Positions 38,300-47,497 of a DNA stretch of 64,000 nucleotides are shown here, piece by piece (within the stretch, counting starts at the first letter, position 1; each line of letters opens with the position of its first letter). Source of the stretch: Amycolatopsis solani (GTDB lineage: Bacteria; Actinomycetota; Actinomycetes; Mycobacteriales; Pseudonocardiaceae); contig NZ_JAWQJT010000003.1 in the NCBI RefSeq assembly GCF_033441515.1, positions 806,001 through 870,000 of the forward strand, given 5' to 3'. The notes beneath the pieces are model-generated. The model was not told the origin of the DNA. It made no database searches and was given only the letters and a program-made list of their open reading frames with translations. The translations under genes were made by a program, and so were the position numbers.

Positions 38300-40029
38300 C
38301 ACGCGCCGCCGGGGTCCGGGGCGTGCAGCGGGTTCGGCACCCGGCCCCACCGGACGTCGAACTCGTCGTCCCGCTCCACCTTGTCGAAACCCTGGCCCGC
38401 CAGGTGTTCCCGGTTGAGCGTCACGCGCTCGACGTCCGGGGCGAACAAGCGACAGGCGTCGAACCGCGCGGCCACGTCCGGGTTTTCGGCGCGGTAGCGC
38501 CCCACGACCTCGCGCACGAGCGCCCAGAACCGGGCCCGGGGCAGGCCGGTCTCGTCGAGCAGGACCTCGGCCCAGAACCGGAACTGGCCGGAGAACACCG
38601 AGCTGAACAGCGACTGCGCGAGCAGGTGCGCCGGCCAGCGCAACATGTCCGCGGCCGCCTCCGGCGGCAGCGACTCGTAGCTCTCCAGCCGCTCGTCGAG
38701 CAGGTCGACGCCCTGGGCGAAGTCCTTGATCAGCACCCGCCGCGGGAACCCGGCGCCGTCGACGACGAGGACCAGGTTCTGGCCGTGCGGGCAGAACCCG
38801 ACGCCGTGGCGCAGCAGCCACTGCAGCAACGGCGTCAGCGTGAGGTCGAACAGCCGGGCCAGCCACGTCTCCGGGTCGTGGCGCCCGATCAGGTGCGTGA
38901 GCACGGAGCCGCCGCGAAGCCCGCGATAAGGCAAGGCGGCGAACGAAATCGCGCGTTCCCCGTCGGCGAGCGGGATCGGCTCGCGCCACAGCGCGCCCAG
39001 CGTCTCGTGGAAGCGGTACGGCAGTTCGTCCAGGTGGCCGAACAGCGGGTGCGTCACCGACACGCTCGCGACTTCGCCGAGCAGCCCGAACCGGTACTGC
39101 TCGCTCAGCAGCGGGTCCGCCGCGCTGATCCGGCGCAGCCACGTCGTCACCGACGGCCCGGCGAGCGTCGCGGCCGAATTGAGCCCGCGGTAGACGAGCG
39201 TGTTGCGCACCGAGACCGCGGTCTTGACGTCGTGGCGGCCCGGCGTGGTGACGTTGCCCAGGGTCCGGACCGTTTGGTGCGCGCGGTAGGCGTCGGCGCT
39301 CTCCCCGAGGTCGACCACGACGCCGGTGGCGAGCTCGGCGGCGTAGAGCGTGCCGAGGATCTCGTCGGCCTGCCAAGGGTGCACCGGCACCCAGACGTAG
39401 TCTTCCGGTGCCTTCCCGGCGAATTCCGCCCGCAGCGTCCCGAGTTCGCCGTCCAACAGGGCGTCCCGGGTCAGCCCCTCGACGCAGCGGAACTCGGCGT
39501 GGTCCGGGTGGACGGCGAACCAGCGCAACCGGACGTCCGCGCCCGCCTCGGGCGCGTAGCGGGCGCGATCGTGCGTGGAAAACCCGACGCGGCCCTTGTT
39601 CAGCACCAGCCGCGGGTGGCCGGTGAGGTGCCCGTCGGCGACGTTGTAGTCCATCGTGGACAGTGCCGCCGCGGTCGGGGCGCGGCGCAGCCGGGCGGCC
39701 TCGTTGGCGACCGTCGACGTCAGCTCGGCCAGCACGTCGGCCAGCCGCAACCCGCTGAGCCCCAGCACTTCCCTGGCGTCCACGACGAGGGTGCGCGGGT
39801 CGGTGACCGGCTCGCCGGACCGGCGCGCGCTGCCCGGTTCGACCGTCCAGGCGTCGAACGCGCCGCGTCGGGCCCGGAACGTGTAGCCGACCCCGCCCGG
39901 CAGCTCGAGCCGGTAGGAGTCGCCGTCGCCGTCCGGCTCCAGCAGGTGCTCGTAGGACAGCTCACCGAGCATCTTGTGCGCGATCAGGGCACCGGCCGCG
40001 CGCCAGGCGGCCGCCTCGTCGAGGGTCAC
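38296..40029 (-). CDS. NRPS-independent siderophore synthetase, IucA/IucC family
   Basis: 577-residue ATP-dependent synthetase joining a carboxylate to an amine or hydroxylamine. Family motifs: ADGHLTGHPRLVLNKGRVGF (nucleotide loop), VSVRNTLVYRGLNSAATLAGP, GVGFCPHGQNLVLVVD and LIKDFAQGVDL, with the FhuF-like C-terminal part (about 420-560). The exact class (A, B or C) is not decided by eye; a C-type DesD-like role is plausible because the pathway builds an N-hydroxylated diamine. GTG start overlaps the hydroxylase stop in a GTGA. Confidence 0.93.
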   Translation of the reverse strand: MTLDEAAAWRAAGALIAHKMLGELSYEHLLEPDGDGDSYRLELPGGVGYTFRARRGAFDAWTVEPGSARRSGEPVTDPRTLVVDAREVLGLSGLRLADVLAELTSTVANEAARLRRAPTAAALSTMDYNVADGHLTGHPRLVLNKGRVGFSTHDRARYAPEAGADVRLRWFAVHPDHAEFRCVEGLTRDALLDGELGTLRAEFAGKAPEDYVWVPVHPWQADEILGTLYAAELATGVVVDLGESADAYRAHQTVRTLGNVTTPGRHDVKTAVSVRNTLVYRGLNSAATLAGPSVTTWLRRISAADPLLSEQYRFGLLGEVASVSVTHPLFGHLDELPYRFHETLGALWREPIPLADGERAISFAALPYRGLRGGSVLTHLIGRHDPETWLARLFDLTLTPLLQWLLRHGVGFCPHGQNLVLVVDGAGFPRRVLIKDFAQGVDLLDERLESYESLPPEAAADMLRWPAHLLAQSLFSSVFSGQFRFWAEVLLDETGLPRARFWALVREVVGRYRAENPDVAARFDACRLFAPDVERVTLNREHLAGQGFDKVERDDEFDVRWGRVPNPLHAPDPGGAW

Positions 40030-41303
40030 TTGTCCTCCAGGCCGAACGTGGTGAAGGCGGTGCGGTCGGGCAGCTCGTGCACGGCCTTGCCACACACGGC
40101 GTTGAGGATCACGGCCGCCCGCCAGGCGCCGAGCCCGAGGTCGGGGGCGCCGGGGCCGTGGGTGTGCCGTTCCGCGTTCTGGACGTACAGCGCGCCCGGC
40201 ACGTCGAGGGCGACGCGGTAGCCGGCGTCGACGACCAGGCGGCCTCGCCCGTCGCGGCGGACGGCGTCACCGAGCCCGGCCAGCAGCGGCCCGGTCGGTG
40301 CCTCGGCGTACCCGGTGGCCGCGACGACGGCGTCGGTGCGCAGGGCGCTTTCCCGCCCCTGCTGGGACTGCACCACACGCAGCTCGATCTGACCATCCAC
40401 TGTGGACGAGTCGACGACCTCGACCCCCGGGGTCAGCACCGCACCCGGCGGGCCGGTGATGCTGCGGCGGTAGAGCTCGTCGTGGATCGCGGCGATCGTC
40501 TCGGCGTCGATCCCCTTGTACAGCTGCCATTGCGCGGGCAGCAGCCGGTCGCGGACGGCTTCGGGGAGGCCGTGGAAGTACGCGGTGTAGTCCGGGGTGA
40601 ACTGTTCGAGGCCGAGCTTCGAGTACTCCATCGGCGCGAACGCGGGCGTCCGCGCGAGCCAGCGCAGGCCGTCCACAGTGGACCGCGAGCGCAGCAGGTC
40701 CAGGAACACCTCGGCGCCCGACTGCCCGGACCCGACGACCGTGACGCTCCCGGCGGCGAGCAGCTTTTCCCGGTGGGGCAGGTAATCCGCCGAGTGCAGC
40801 GCCAGGACACCGGGATCGGCGACGAGGTCGCGCAGCGGCTCCGGCACCGAAGGCACCGAGCCGACGCCGAGCACGACGTTGTCGGCGAGCACCGGTCCGG
40901 CTCCGGCGACCGTCAGCTCGAAGGCGTCGCCGGCCCAGCGGATGCCGGTGACCTCGTGCCCGAACCGGCACGACGGCATCCGGTCGGCGGCCCACCGGCC
41001 GTAGTCGTCGTATTCGGCGCGCGGCGGGTGGAACCGCTCGGCGAAGTAGAACGGGAGCAGCCGGCCGCGGTCGCGCAGGTAGTTGAGGAAGGAGAACGGG
41101 TTCGTCGGGTCGACCAGCGTCACCAGGTCGGCCAGGAACGGCACCTGCAGCGTCGCGCCCTCGACCAGCAGGCCGGGGTGCCAGCGGAACTCCGGGCGGG
41201 CGTCGAAGAACACCGCGTCCAGGCCGTCGACGCCGGTGGCCAGCGCCGCGAGCGACAGGTTGAACGGTCCGATCCCGACGCCCGCGAGGTGGTGGCGCCT
41301 CAC
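40026..41303 (-). CDS. Diamine/lysine N-hydroxylase (DesB/IucD family)
   Basis: 425-residue FAD- and NADPH-dependent monooxygenase that hydroxylates a terminal amine to make hydroxamate building blocks. FAD site: LAGVGIGPFNLSLAALA. Substrate-binding and NADPH: VTVVGSGQSGAEVFLDLL. Later VAATGYAEAP and the closing NAERHTHGPGAPDLGLGAWR are typical of the family. GTG at 41303 overlaps the decarboxylase stop. In the des pathway the substrate is cadaverine; here it is likely whatever diamine the upstream enzyme forms. Confidence 0.92.
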   Translation of the reverse strand: MRRHHLAGVGIGPFNLSLAALATGVDGLDAVFFDARPEFRWHPGLLVEGATLQVPFLADLVTLVDPTNPFSFLNYLRDRGRLLPFYFAERFHPPRAEYDDYGRWAADRMPSCRFGHEVTGIRWAGDAFELTVAGAGPVLADNVVLGVGSVPSVPEPLRDLVADPGVLALHSADYLPHREKLLAAGSVTVVGSGQSGAEVFLDLLRSRSTVDGLRWLARTPAFAPMEYSKLGLEQFTPDYTAYFHGLPEAVRDRLLPAQWQLYKGIDAETIAAIHDELYRRSITGPPGAVLTPGVEVVDSSTVDGQIELRVVQSQQGRESALRTDAVVAATGYAEAPTGPLLAGLGDAVRRDGRGRLVVDAGYRVALDVPGALYVQNAERHTHGPGAPDLGLGAWRAAVILNAVCGKAVHELPDRTAFTTFGLEDK

Positions 41304-43168
41304 GAAGCGACCGGGCTTTCCCGGCCGGCGACGAATTCGGCGCCCGCGGTGGCGGCGATGTGGTCGAGCAGCGGCCGGTACTCGGCGGCGGTGGTGTGCG
41401 GGTGCAGCAGCGTCAGCTTGAGCCACAGCTCGTCGGCGCCCCCGGGCCCGGTCGGGAGCGCGGCCCGGCCGATGACGGCGGTGCCGGCTTCGAGGAGCGC
41501 CCGGCGGACGCGCGCGACGAGCTCGTCCCCGCCACCGGCGTCGGCGACGACCGGCCGCAGGACCACAGTGGACAGTTCCGGCGCGCCCCACAGCCGGAGT
41601 CCGGGGTGCCGCTCGACGTACGCGGCGACGCCGGCCGCGGTGGCGCAGCAGCGTTCGACGAGCGCGCCGAGCCCCTCGGTCCCCAGCGCGCGCACGGTGA
41701 CGGCCATCCGGAAGGCGTCCGGCCGCCGCGACGTCCGGATCGACCGGCCGAGCAGGTCCGGCAGCCCGGCTTCGGTGTCGTCGTCGGCGTTGAGGTACTC
41801 GGCCCGCACGGTCAGCGCGGCGAGATCGGCGGCTTCCCGCGCGGCGAACAGCCCGGCGGCGACCGGCTGCCAGCCGAACTTGTGCAGGTCGAGCGCGACG
41901 GAGTCGGCCAGCTCGAGCCCGGCGAGCTTGCCCTTGAGCGCGTCACTGCACAGGGCGGTGCCCCCGTAGGCGGCGTCGACGTGCAGGCGAGCGCCTTTAC
42001 CGCGGCAGATCTCGGCGATTTCGAGGAGCGGGTCGAGGGTGCCGGTGTTGGTGGTCCCGGCGGTCGCGACGACGACGGTCCCCGGCGTGACGACCTCGGC
42101 GAGCGTCCCGGGCAGCATGCGATCGCCCGCGCACGGCACGACGATCGGGGCGGGCAGGCCGAGCAGCCAGGCGGCGCGGGCGACGCTGTGGTGGGCGTTG
42201 GCCCCGCAGACGGCTTGGACGACGCCGCTTTCGCGCGCGAGCAGCAGGCCGAGCAGGTTCGATTCGGTACCACCGGTCGTGACGACGGCGTCGGGGTCGC
42301 GGGCATCGGGGTAACACAACCGGGCGATCCCGGTGGTGAACTCGCGCTCGAGCTCACTGGCGACCGGCGCCTGGTCCCAGGAGTCCATGGAGGGGTTGAG
42401 CGCACTCGCGACGACATCGGCGGCCACGGAAACGGCGAGCGGCGGGCAGTGGAGGTGAGCGGCGCAGGCGGGATCAGCGGGATCGGCCGACCCGGCGGCG
42501 AGCAGGCGGCTGAGCTCTTCGAGAGCGGCTTCGGCTCCGACGCCGTGGCGCGGGAGGGCGCCGGGCGCGGGGGTTGGCGTGGGTTCGAGGGTGCCGAGGC
42601 CGGCTCGCGGCGCGTCGGCGAGCTCGAGGGCATCGCCGGCAGCAGGCTCTTGGACCCTCGCCGGGCCGGGTGCGTGGGCCGCGATCCGCTCCAGCCCATC
42701 GCCACCATCGGCGCCGTAGCCGGAGGTCGGCTCAAGGGCGCCGAGCTCGGCCGGCCACGCCTCGGCGGGCGCGAGCGCACCGGCCGGGGTGCCGAGGTCG
42801 GCCTGGGGTGCACCGGCGGGCTCGAAGGCGGCAGCGTGACCAGCGGCAGGTTCGAAGGCACCGGCCGGGGTTCCGAGGCCGGCCTGGGGTGCACCGGCGG
42901 GCTCGAAGGCGGCAGCGTGACCGGCGGCAGGTTCGACGGCATCGGCCGGCTCGCCAACCCCCGCCGAACCACCCGATCGGGCCGACTCCGCCGCCTCACC
43001 TTCGCCGTGCTCGGCCATCAGCGCCGCGGCCACCGCGGCTGGGCCGCCGGCCGGGATGGGGCCGCCGCGTTCGGCGGTGCCCGCGGCCATGCCGCGTAGT
43101 GCTGCCGGGATCAGCTCGGCCAGGCGGTCCGCGCCGTCGTGGCCACCGGCCAGCCCGTCTGCTCGCAT
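41300..43168 (-). CDS. PLP-dependent decarboxylase (DesA/DABA-decarboxylase-like) with repeat insertion
   Basis: 622 residues against about 480 for relatives. The PLP domain contains [51 protein letters not shown] and the PLP lysine Lys430 in [10 protein letters not shown]. It decarboxylates lysine, ornithine or 2,4-diaminobutyrate to a diamine. Between the N-terminal helices and the core (residues about 55-204) lies an Ala/Pro/Glu-rich low-complexity insertion with two tandem 27-residue units. First gene of the operon, 13 bp downstream of an iron box. AAGGAAGG precedes the ATG. Confidence 0.9.
   Translation of the reverse strand: MRADGLAGGHDGADRLAELIPAALRGMAAGTAERGGPIPAGGPAAVAAALMAEHGEGEAAESARSGGSAGVGEPADAVEPAAGHAAAFEPAGAPQAGLGTPAGAFEPAAGHAAAFEPAGAPQADLGTPAGALAPAEAWPAELGALEPTSGYGADGGDGLERIAAHAPGPARVQEPAAGDALELADAPRAGLGTLEPTPTPAPGALPRHGVGAEAALEELSRLLAAGSADPADPACAAHLHCPPLAVSVAADVVASALNPSMDSWDQAPVASELEREFTTGIARLCYPDARDPDAVVTTGGTESNLLGLLLARESGVVQAVCGANAHHSVARAAWLLGLPAPIVVPCAGDRMLPGTLAEVVTPGTVVVATAGTTNTGTLDPLLEIAEICRGKGARLHVDAAYGGTALCSDALKGKLAGLELADSVALDLHKFGWQPVAAGLFAAREAADLAALTVRAEYLNADDDTEAGLPDLLGRSIRTSRRPDAFRMAVTVRALGTEGLGALVERCCATAAGVAAYVERHPGLRLWGAPELSTVVLRPVVADAGGGDELVARVRRALLEAGTAVIGRAALPTGPGGADELWLKLTLLHPHTTAAEYRPLLDHIAATAGAEFVAGRESPVAS
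42773..42934 (-). repeat. Two tandem 81-bp in-frame repeats in the decarboxylase gene
   Basis: Units of 81 bp encode residues 79-105 and 106-132; both contain [21 protein letters not shown]. The copies differ in only a few bases, suggesting recent duplication. Weaker related segments continue toward residue 200. Confidence 0.85.
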
Positions 43169-43181
43169 GTACGCGCCTTCC

Positions 43182-43200
43182 TTAGGGTTGCCTTGCCTAC
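43182..43200 (-). promoter_or_regulatory. IdeR/DmdR iron box
   Basis: TTAGGGTTGCCTTGCCTAC matches the actinobacterial iron box TTAGGTTAGGCTAACCTAA at 13 of 19 positions, with both TTAGG and CCTA ends intact. It ends 13 bp from the ATG of the siderophore operon, so iron-loaded repressor would block expression. Confidence 0.72.
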
Positions 43201-43319
43201 GCTGTGCAACAGTACGGCGACCGACGGCTGCCTGTCACCCGGCCCCGTCCAGCATGCTCGACCGGGTGGCGGGGACGCGTCGGCCATCGGGAGTAGGTTC
43301 GGCGCCGGAGGTGATCAGC

Positions 43320-43718
43320 GTGCCCGCGACCCGATGGGACGTCCTGCTCGCGATCGGCGCCGGCGGTGCGCTGGGCAGTCTCGCCCGCTACGGGCTGTCC
43401 GTCGCGATCCCGCACGCGCGCGGCGAGTTCGCCCTCGCGACGCTGCTCACCAACGCGCTCGGCTGCCTGCTCATCGGCGTCCTGATGGCGTTCCTCACGA
43501 CCACCGCGCGCCCCCACCCCCTGCTCCGGCCGTTCCTCGGCGTCGGCATCCTCGGCGGCTTCACGACGTACTCGACCTTCGTGACCGACACCCTCGACGC
43601 GGCCACGACCGGGCGCCTGCTCGGTTCGCTGCTGTACGTGGCGGCCTCGCTGGCGCTGTGCCTGGCCGCGGTGACGGCCGGGCTGACGGCGACGCGCGCA
43701 CTCCGGAAGGGACGCTGA
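43320..43718 (+). CDS. crcB: Fluoride exporter subunit CrcB (first copy)
   Basis: 132-residue four-helix membrane protein of the Fluc/CrcB family, which lowers cytoplasmic fluoride. [43 protein letters not shown] and [17 protein letters not shown] mark the four helices, including the TTYSTF pore motif. GTG at 43320 is chosen over GTG 43311 because GGAGG (43307-43311) is then spaced correctly. The stop overlaps the DUF190 start by one base (TGATG). I see no fluoride riboswitch in the 151-bp upstream gap. Confidence 0.9.
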   Translation: MPATRWDVLLAIGAGGALGSLARYGLSVAIPHARGEFALATLLTNALGCLLIGVLMAFLTTTARPHPLLRPFLGVGILGGFTTYSTFVTDTLDAATTGRLLGSLLYVAASLALCLAAVTAGLTATRALRKGR

Positions 43719-44050
43719 TGGAAGGACCGGCCACCCGCCTCACGATCTACCTCGGCGAAGACGACCACTGGCACCACAAGCCGCTATACCACGAGATCGT
43801 CCGCCGGGCGCGCGACGCCGGCCTCGCGGGCGCTTCGGTGCTTCGCGGCGTCGAGGGCTACGGCGCTTCGTCGCTGATCCACACCACGCGGATCCTCTCG
43901 CTGTCGGAGGACCTGCCGGTGGTCATCGTGATCATCGACGCCGAGGCGAAGCTCCGCGCGTTCCTGCCGCAGCTGGACGAGCTCATCGGCGAGGGTCTGG
44001 TGACGCTCGACCAGGTCGAGGTGGTCCGCTACGTGGGGCGCACCGAGTGA
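43718..44050 (+). CDS. DUF190-family protein between two crcB genes
   Basis: 110-residue cytoplasmic protein. It has the DUF190 pattern [32 protein letters not shown], followed by [13 protein letters not shown] and [10 protein letters not shown], a ferredoxin-like fold related to PII-type trimers. Its place between the two CrcB subunits, with overlaps on both sides, suggests a regulator or accessory of the fluoride channel. Function not established by sequence. Confidence 0.87.
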   Translation: MEGPATRLTIYLGEDDHWHHKPLYHEIVRRARDAGLAGASVLRGVEGYGASSLIHTTRILSLSEDLPVVIVIIDAEAKLRAFLPQLDELIGEGLVTLDQVEVVRYVGRTE

Positions 44051-44421
44051 CCCTCGTCCTGGTGGCCCTCGGCGGCGCCGCGGGTTCGATCCTGCGCTAC
44101 CTGACCGACCGGCGGGTGCAGGCGTGGCGGGATTCGCCGTTCCCGTTCGGCACGCTCACCGTCAACGTCGCCGGCTCGTTCATCCTGGGCTTCCTCAGCG
44201 GCTGGCTCCTGCACGGCGCCGAACCGTCCTCCGTCCGGGCGCTGGTGGCGGTCGGCTTCTGCGGCGGCCTGACGACGTTCTCGACGTTCGGCTACGAGAC
44301 GGTCCGGCTGTTCCTGGAGAAGACGCGGCTTTACGCGGTGCTCAACGTGCTGGTGACGGTGGCCGCGGGCCTGACCGCCGGGGCCGCCGGGCTGCTGCTG
44401 GCCACCGTCACCTTCTCGTAG
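44047..44421 (+). CDS. crcB: Fluoride exporter subunit CrcB (second copy)
   Basis: 124 residues with the same four-helix plan: [50 protein letters not shown] and a last helix [19 protein letters not shown]. Divergent from the first copy, so the working channel may be a heterodimer. GTG at 44047 overlaps the DUF190 stop (GTGA). Ends three bases from the convergent LLM gene. Confidence 0.9.
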   Translation: MTLVLVALGGAAGSILRYLTDRRVQAWRDSPFPFGTLTVNVAGSFILGFLSGWLLHGAEPSSVRALVAVGFCGGLTTFSTFGYETVRLFLEKTRLYAVLNVLVTVAAGLTAGAAGLLLATVTFS

Positions 44422-44424
44422 AAA

Positions 44425-45375
44425 TCAGCGCGGAGCCAGGCCGCGCACCTGGTCGAACGGGTCCCCGCCGGTGGGCAGCAGCGCGATGATCGGCGTCGTC
44501 AGCCCGTTGTCCACATAGGACTGGACCTGCTCCCGGCACGACTCCACGCTGCCGTGGATCACCAGTTCGTCCACGACCGAGTCGGGGATCACCTGGTTGG
44601 CCTTCTGCCGGTCGCCGGCCGCCCACGCTTCGTGCATCGGCGCCAGTGCCTCGCCGCGGCCGAGCCAGTCGTGGAAGGCCGCGTAGACCGGGACCGTCAG
44701 GTAGCTCGAGATCAGCATCCGCCCCAGGCCGCGCGCCGCCTCGGCGTCCTCCGTCGGGCAGACGAAGATGCGGGCCGCCAGCTCGGCGTCCGGGCCGATC
44801 ACCGAACGCACCTTGGGCACGTCCGAAGCCGCCAGCCAGTTGGTGATCGCGCCGTCCGCCTCGCGGGCCGCCAGCCGCAGCATGCCGGGGCGCAGGGCCG
44901 CCAGCATGATCGACGGCGGCGGGTCGGCCGGGCGCTCCAGGCGGAACTTCGAGACGGCGAACGTGTCGTACTTTTCGGTGACCTTCTCCCCCGCCAGCGC
45001 CGAACGCAGGAAGCGCAGCGTGTCCCGCGAGCGCGCGAACGGCTCCTCGAAGGGAGCCGCGTTCCAGTTCGAGACGATCACCGGCGACGACGCGCCGATG
45101 CCGAGGACGAACCGGCCGGGGGCCAGCTCCGCGACCGTCGCCGCCTGCATCGCCAGCAGGCCGGGGCCGCGGGTGTACACCGGCACGATCGCCGTGCCCA
45201 GCCGCAGCTGGGGCGCCCACTGCGAGGCCAGCACGAGCGGGGTGAAGGCGTCCGTGCCGGCCGTCTCCGCGGTCCACGCGTCGGTGTAGCCGAGGTCGGG
45301 CAGCTGCTCGACCAGTTCGCGGTGCGCGGCCAGCGGCACCCCGGTCAGCGGAATCGTCAGGCCCCAGCGGGTCAT
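44425..45375 (-). CDS. LLM-class flavin/F420-dependent oxidoreductase
   Basis: 316-residue TIM-barrel oxidoreductase of the luciferase-like family: GYTDAWTAETAGTDAFTPLVLAS, LRLGTAIVPVYTRGP and APGRFVLGIGASSPVIV are typical. In actinobacteria most use F420; FMN cannot be excluded. Substrate unknown. ATG at 45375 overlaps the stop of the peptidase gene upstream (ATGA), so both are one transcript, an unusual pairing for a peptidase. Confidence 0.88.
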   Translation of the reverse strand: MTRWGLTIPLTGVPLAAHRELVEQLPDLGYTDAWTAETAGTDAFTPLVLASQWAPQLRLGTAIVPVYTRGPGLLAMQAATVAELAPGRFVLGIGASSPVIVSNWNAAPFEEPFARSRDTLRFLRSALAGEKVTEKYDTFAVSKFRLERPADPPPSIMLAALRPGMLRLAAREADGAITNWLAASDVPKVRSVIGPDAELAARIFVCPTEDAEAARGLGRMLISSYLTVPVYAAFHDWLGRGEALAPMHEAWAAGDRQKANQVIPDSVVDELVIHGSVESCREQVQSYVDNGLTTPIIALLPTGGDPFDQVRGLAPR

Positions 45376-47477
45376 GCGTTCTCCTTCTCGACGGCGACGG
45401 CGGAAAGCTCGCGCAGCAGCCAGTCCACCTGCGTGCGCATCAGGTTCTCCGCGACCTCTTCGGCCTGCGGCGTCATGTGGGTCGCGCCCGCCAGCGGCAG
45501 GAAGACGTGCGGGCGTCCCTTCGCCAGCAGCGCCGACGACAGCCGCAGCGCGTGCGCGACGAACACGTTGTCGTCCGCCAGCCCGTGCACGATCAGCAGC
45601 GCGCGGCTCAGCTCCGCGGCGCTCTCGATCAGCGAGTTGTGCGCATAGCTTTCCGGGTCGTCCTGCGGCGTCCCCAGGTAACGCTCGGTGTAGTGCGTGT
45701 CGTACAGCGACCAGTCGGTGACCGGCGCGCCCGCGACCGCCGCGTGGAACACGTCCGGGCGGCGCAGCACGGCCAGCGCCGACAGGTACCCGCCGTAGGA
45801 CCAGCCGCGGATCGCGACGCGTTCGAGGTCCAGCTCGGGGTGCGCGGCCGCGGCCGCCTGCACCGCGTCCACCTGGTCCTGCAGCGTGACGTCGGCGAGG
45901 CGGCCGTGGATCTCGCGCTCCCACACCGCGCCGCGCCCGGGCGTGCCGCGGCCGTCCGCGACGAGCACCGCGAAGCCCTGGTCGGCCAGCCACTGCGAGG
46001 TCAGGAACGCGTTGCGGCTCTGCAGCACGCGCTGGGCGTGCGGCCCGCCGTACGGGTCGAGCAGCACCGGCAGCCTGCCCTCGCTGGGCTCGTAGCCGCG
46101 GGGCAGCAGCAGCGCCGCACGAAGGCCGCGCTCGCCCAGCGTCAGCCAGGTCAGGTTGGGCACGATCTCGGGGTCCACAGTGGACGACGCGATCGACGCG
46201 ACCGGCGAGCCGTCCCGCAGGACGGACACGCGCGGGCCGCTGTAATCCAGGCTCCACGACGAAAGCACGGTGATCGCCGCGGACCCGGACCCGACGTGCA
46301 CGCCATCCACAGTGGACAACCGGCGGACCGACGAGCCCTCGGTCCGGAAGACGTGGATCTGCGTCGGGTCGGCCTCGGACGCGCTGAAGAGGATCTCGTC
46401 GCCGACGTCGAGCACCGCGCGCAGCTGCAGCCCGGCCGGGGTGACGGCCTCGCCGCCGACGAACAGCCGGTGGTCGCCGTCGACCATGCCCTCGGTGACC
46501 AGGCGCCCGTCCGGCGTCCACGCCGGCACGCCGCCGACGATGTCGATCCAGTGCCGGTCGGCCGCGGTGTGCACGACCGACGTCGAGCCGTCGGCGACGT
46601 CGAGCGCGAGGACGTCCATCCGCTTCTGGTCGCGCGGCTGGACGGCCAGCAGCGGCGCGCCGCCCGCCGACCAGTGCACCGATGCCAGGTACTCCCACTC
46701 CCCCGGCTCGACGTCGACGCGGGAGCCGTCCAGGCCGAGCACCGCCAGCGAAACGAGCGCGTTCGTGGTGCCCGCGGCCGGGTAGGCGACGACGTTCGCC
46801 GGCCGCTGCGGGTTGGCCGGGTCGGCGATGGTCCAGCGCGGCACCGGGCCGCGGTCCGAGCGCTCGGCCAGGACGCTGCGGCCGTCCGGCGCCCACCAGT
46901 AGCCGCGGGTGCGGTCCATCTCCTCGGCCGCGATGAACTCGGCGAGCCCCCAGGCGATGTCCTCGCCGTCCTCCTCGACCAGCACGCGGTCCTCGCCCGT
47001 GGCCAGCTCCAGCACGTGCAGCCGCCGGTCCTGGACGTAGGCGACGTGCGTGCCGGCCGGGCTGGGCCGCGGGTCGATGACCGAACCCTCGACGCGCAGC
47101 GTCACCTCGCCGGACGCGAGGTCCAGCGTGTAGAGCTTGCCCGAGAGGGAGAACACCGCGACCGTGAAAGCCGCGTCGACGCCGTAGTGCACGACGCCGC
47201 CGCCGGTCTCGCGGGCGCGCTCGCGGCGCGCCCGCTCCTCGGCGGGCAGCTCCTCCTCGCCGGGCAGCAGCTCGGCGGCGTCGACCAGCTTGGTCTCGGC
47301 GCCGGTCGCCAGGTCCGCCGACCAGAGGCTGTGCCGGGGGTCGGTGCCCGACTCCGCGCGCAGGAACAGCACGCGGGAGCCGTCCGGGGCGACCCGGAAC
47401 TCCTTCGGCGCACCGAGGGTGAAGCGCTGGGTACGGGCCTGCTTGCGGAGGAACGGGAGGTCGTCGACATCGGTCAC
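45372..47477 (-). CDS. S9-family serine peptidase (dipeptidyl peptidase IV / prolyl oligopeptidase type)
   Basis: 701 residues. The N-terminal half (about 30-430) is a beta-propeller including GYWWAPDGRSVLAERSD. The C-terminal peptidase domain has the nucleophile in IRGWSYGGYLSALA, acid in VHGLADDNV and His in GATHMTPQAEEV. The Glu pair that reads the peptide N-terminus in DPP-IV may be EFIAAEEMDR. No signal peptide, so cytoplasmic peptide turnover is likely. Start GTG 47477. Confidence 0.92.
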   Translation of the reverse strand: MTDVDDLPFLRKQARTQRFTLGAPKEFRVAPDGSRVLFLRAESGTDPRHSLWSADLATGAETKLVDAAELLPGEEELPAEERARRERARETGGGVVHYGVDAAFTVAVFSLSGKLYTLDLASGEVTLRVEGSVIDPRPSPAGTHVAYVQDRRLHVLELATGEDRVLVEEDGEDIAWGLAEFIAAEEMDRTRGYWWAPDGRSVLAERSDRGPVPRWTIADPANPQRPANVVAYPAAGTTNALVSLAVLGLDGSRVDVEPGEWEYLASVHWSAGGAPLLAVQPRDQKRMDVLALDVADGSTSVVHTAADRHWIDIVGGVPAWTPDGRLVTEGMVDGDHRLFVGGEAVTPAGLQLRAVLDVGDEILFSASEADPTQIHVFRTEGSSVRRLSTVDGVHVGSGSAAITVLSSWSLDYSGPRVSVLRDGSPVASIASSTVDPEIVPNLTWLTLGERGLRAALLLPRGYEPSEGRLPVLLDPYGGPHAQRVLQSRNAFLTSQWLADQGFAVLVADGRGTPGRGAVWEREIHGRLADVTLQDQVDAVQAAAAAHPELDLERVAIRGWSYGGYLSALAVLRRPDVFHAAVAGAPVTDWSLYDTHYTERYLGTPQDDPESYAHNSLIESAAELSRALLIVHGLADDNVFVAHALRLSSALLAKGRPHVFLPLAGATHMTPQAEEVAENLMRTQVDWLLRELSAVAVEKENA

Positions 47478-47497
47478 GCCCGCACTCTTTCAGACGA

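Noticed and set aside
42773..42934. CRISPR-like direct repeats
   Set aside because: Only two 81-bp units, in frame and encoding protein; no spacers or cas genes.
43169..43319. Fluoride riboswitch before crcB
   Set aside because: I could not find the conserved pseudoknot pattern of the crcB motif in this gap, and the iron box of the divergent operon occupies part of it.
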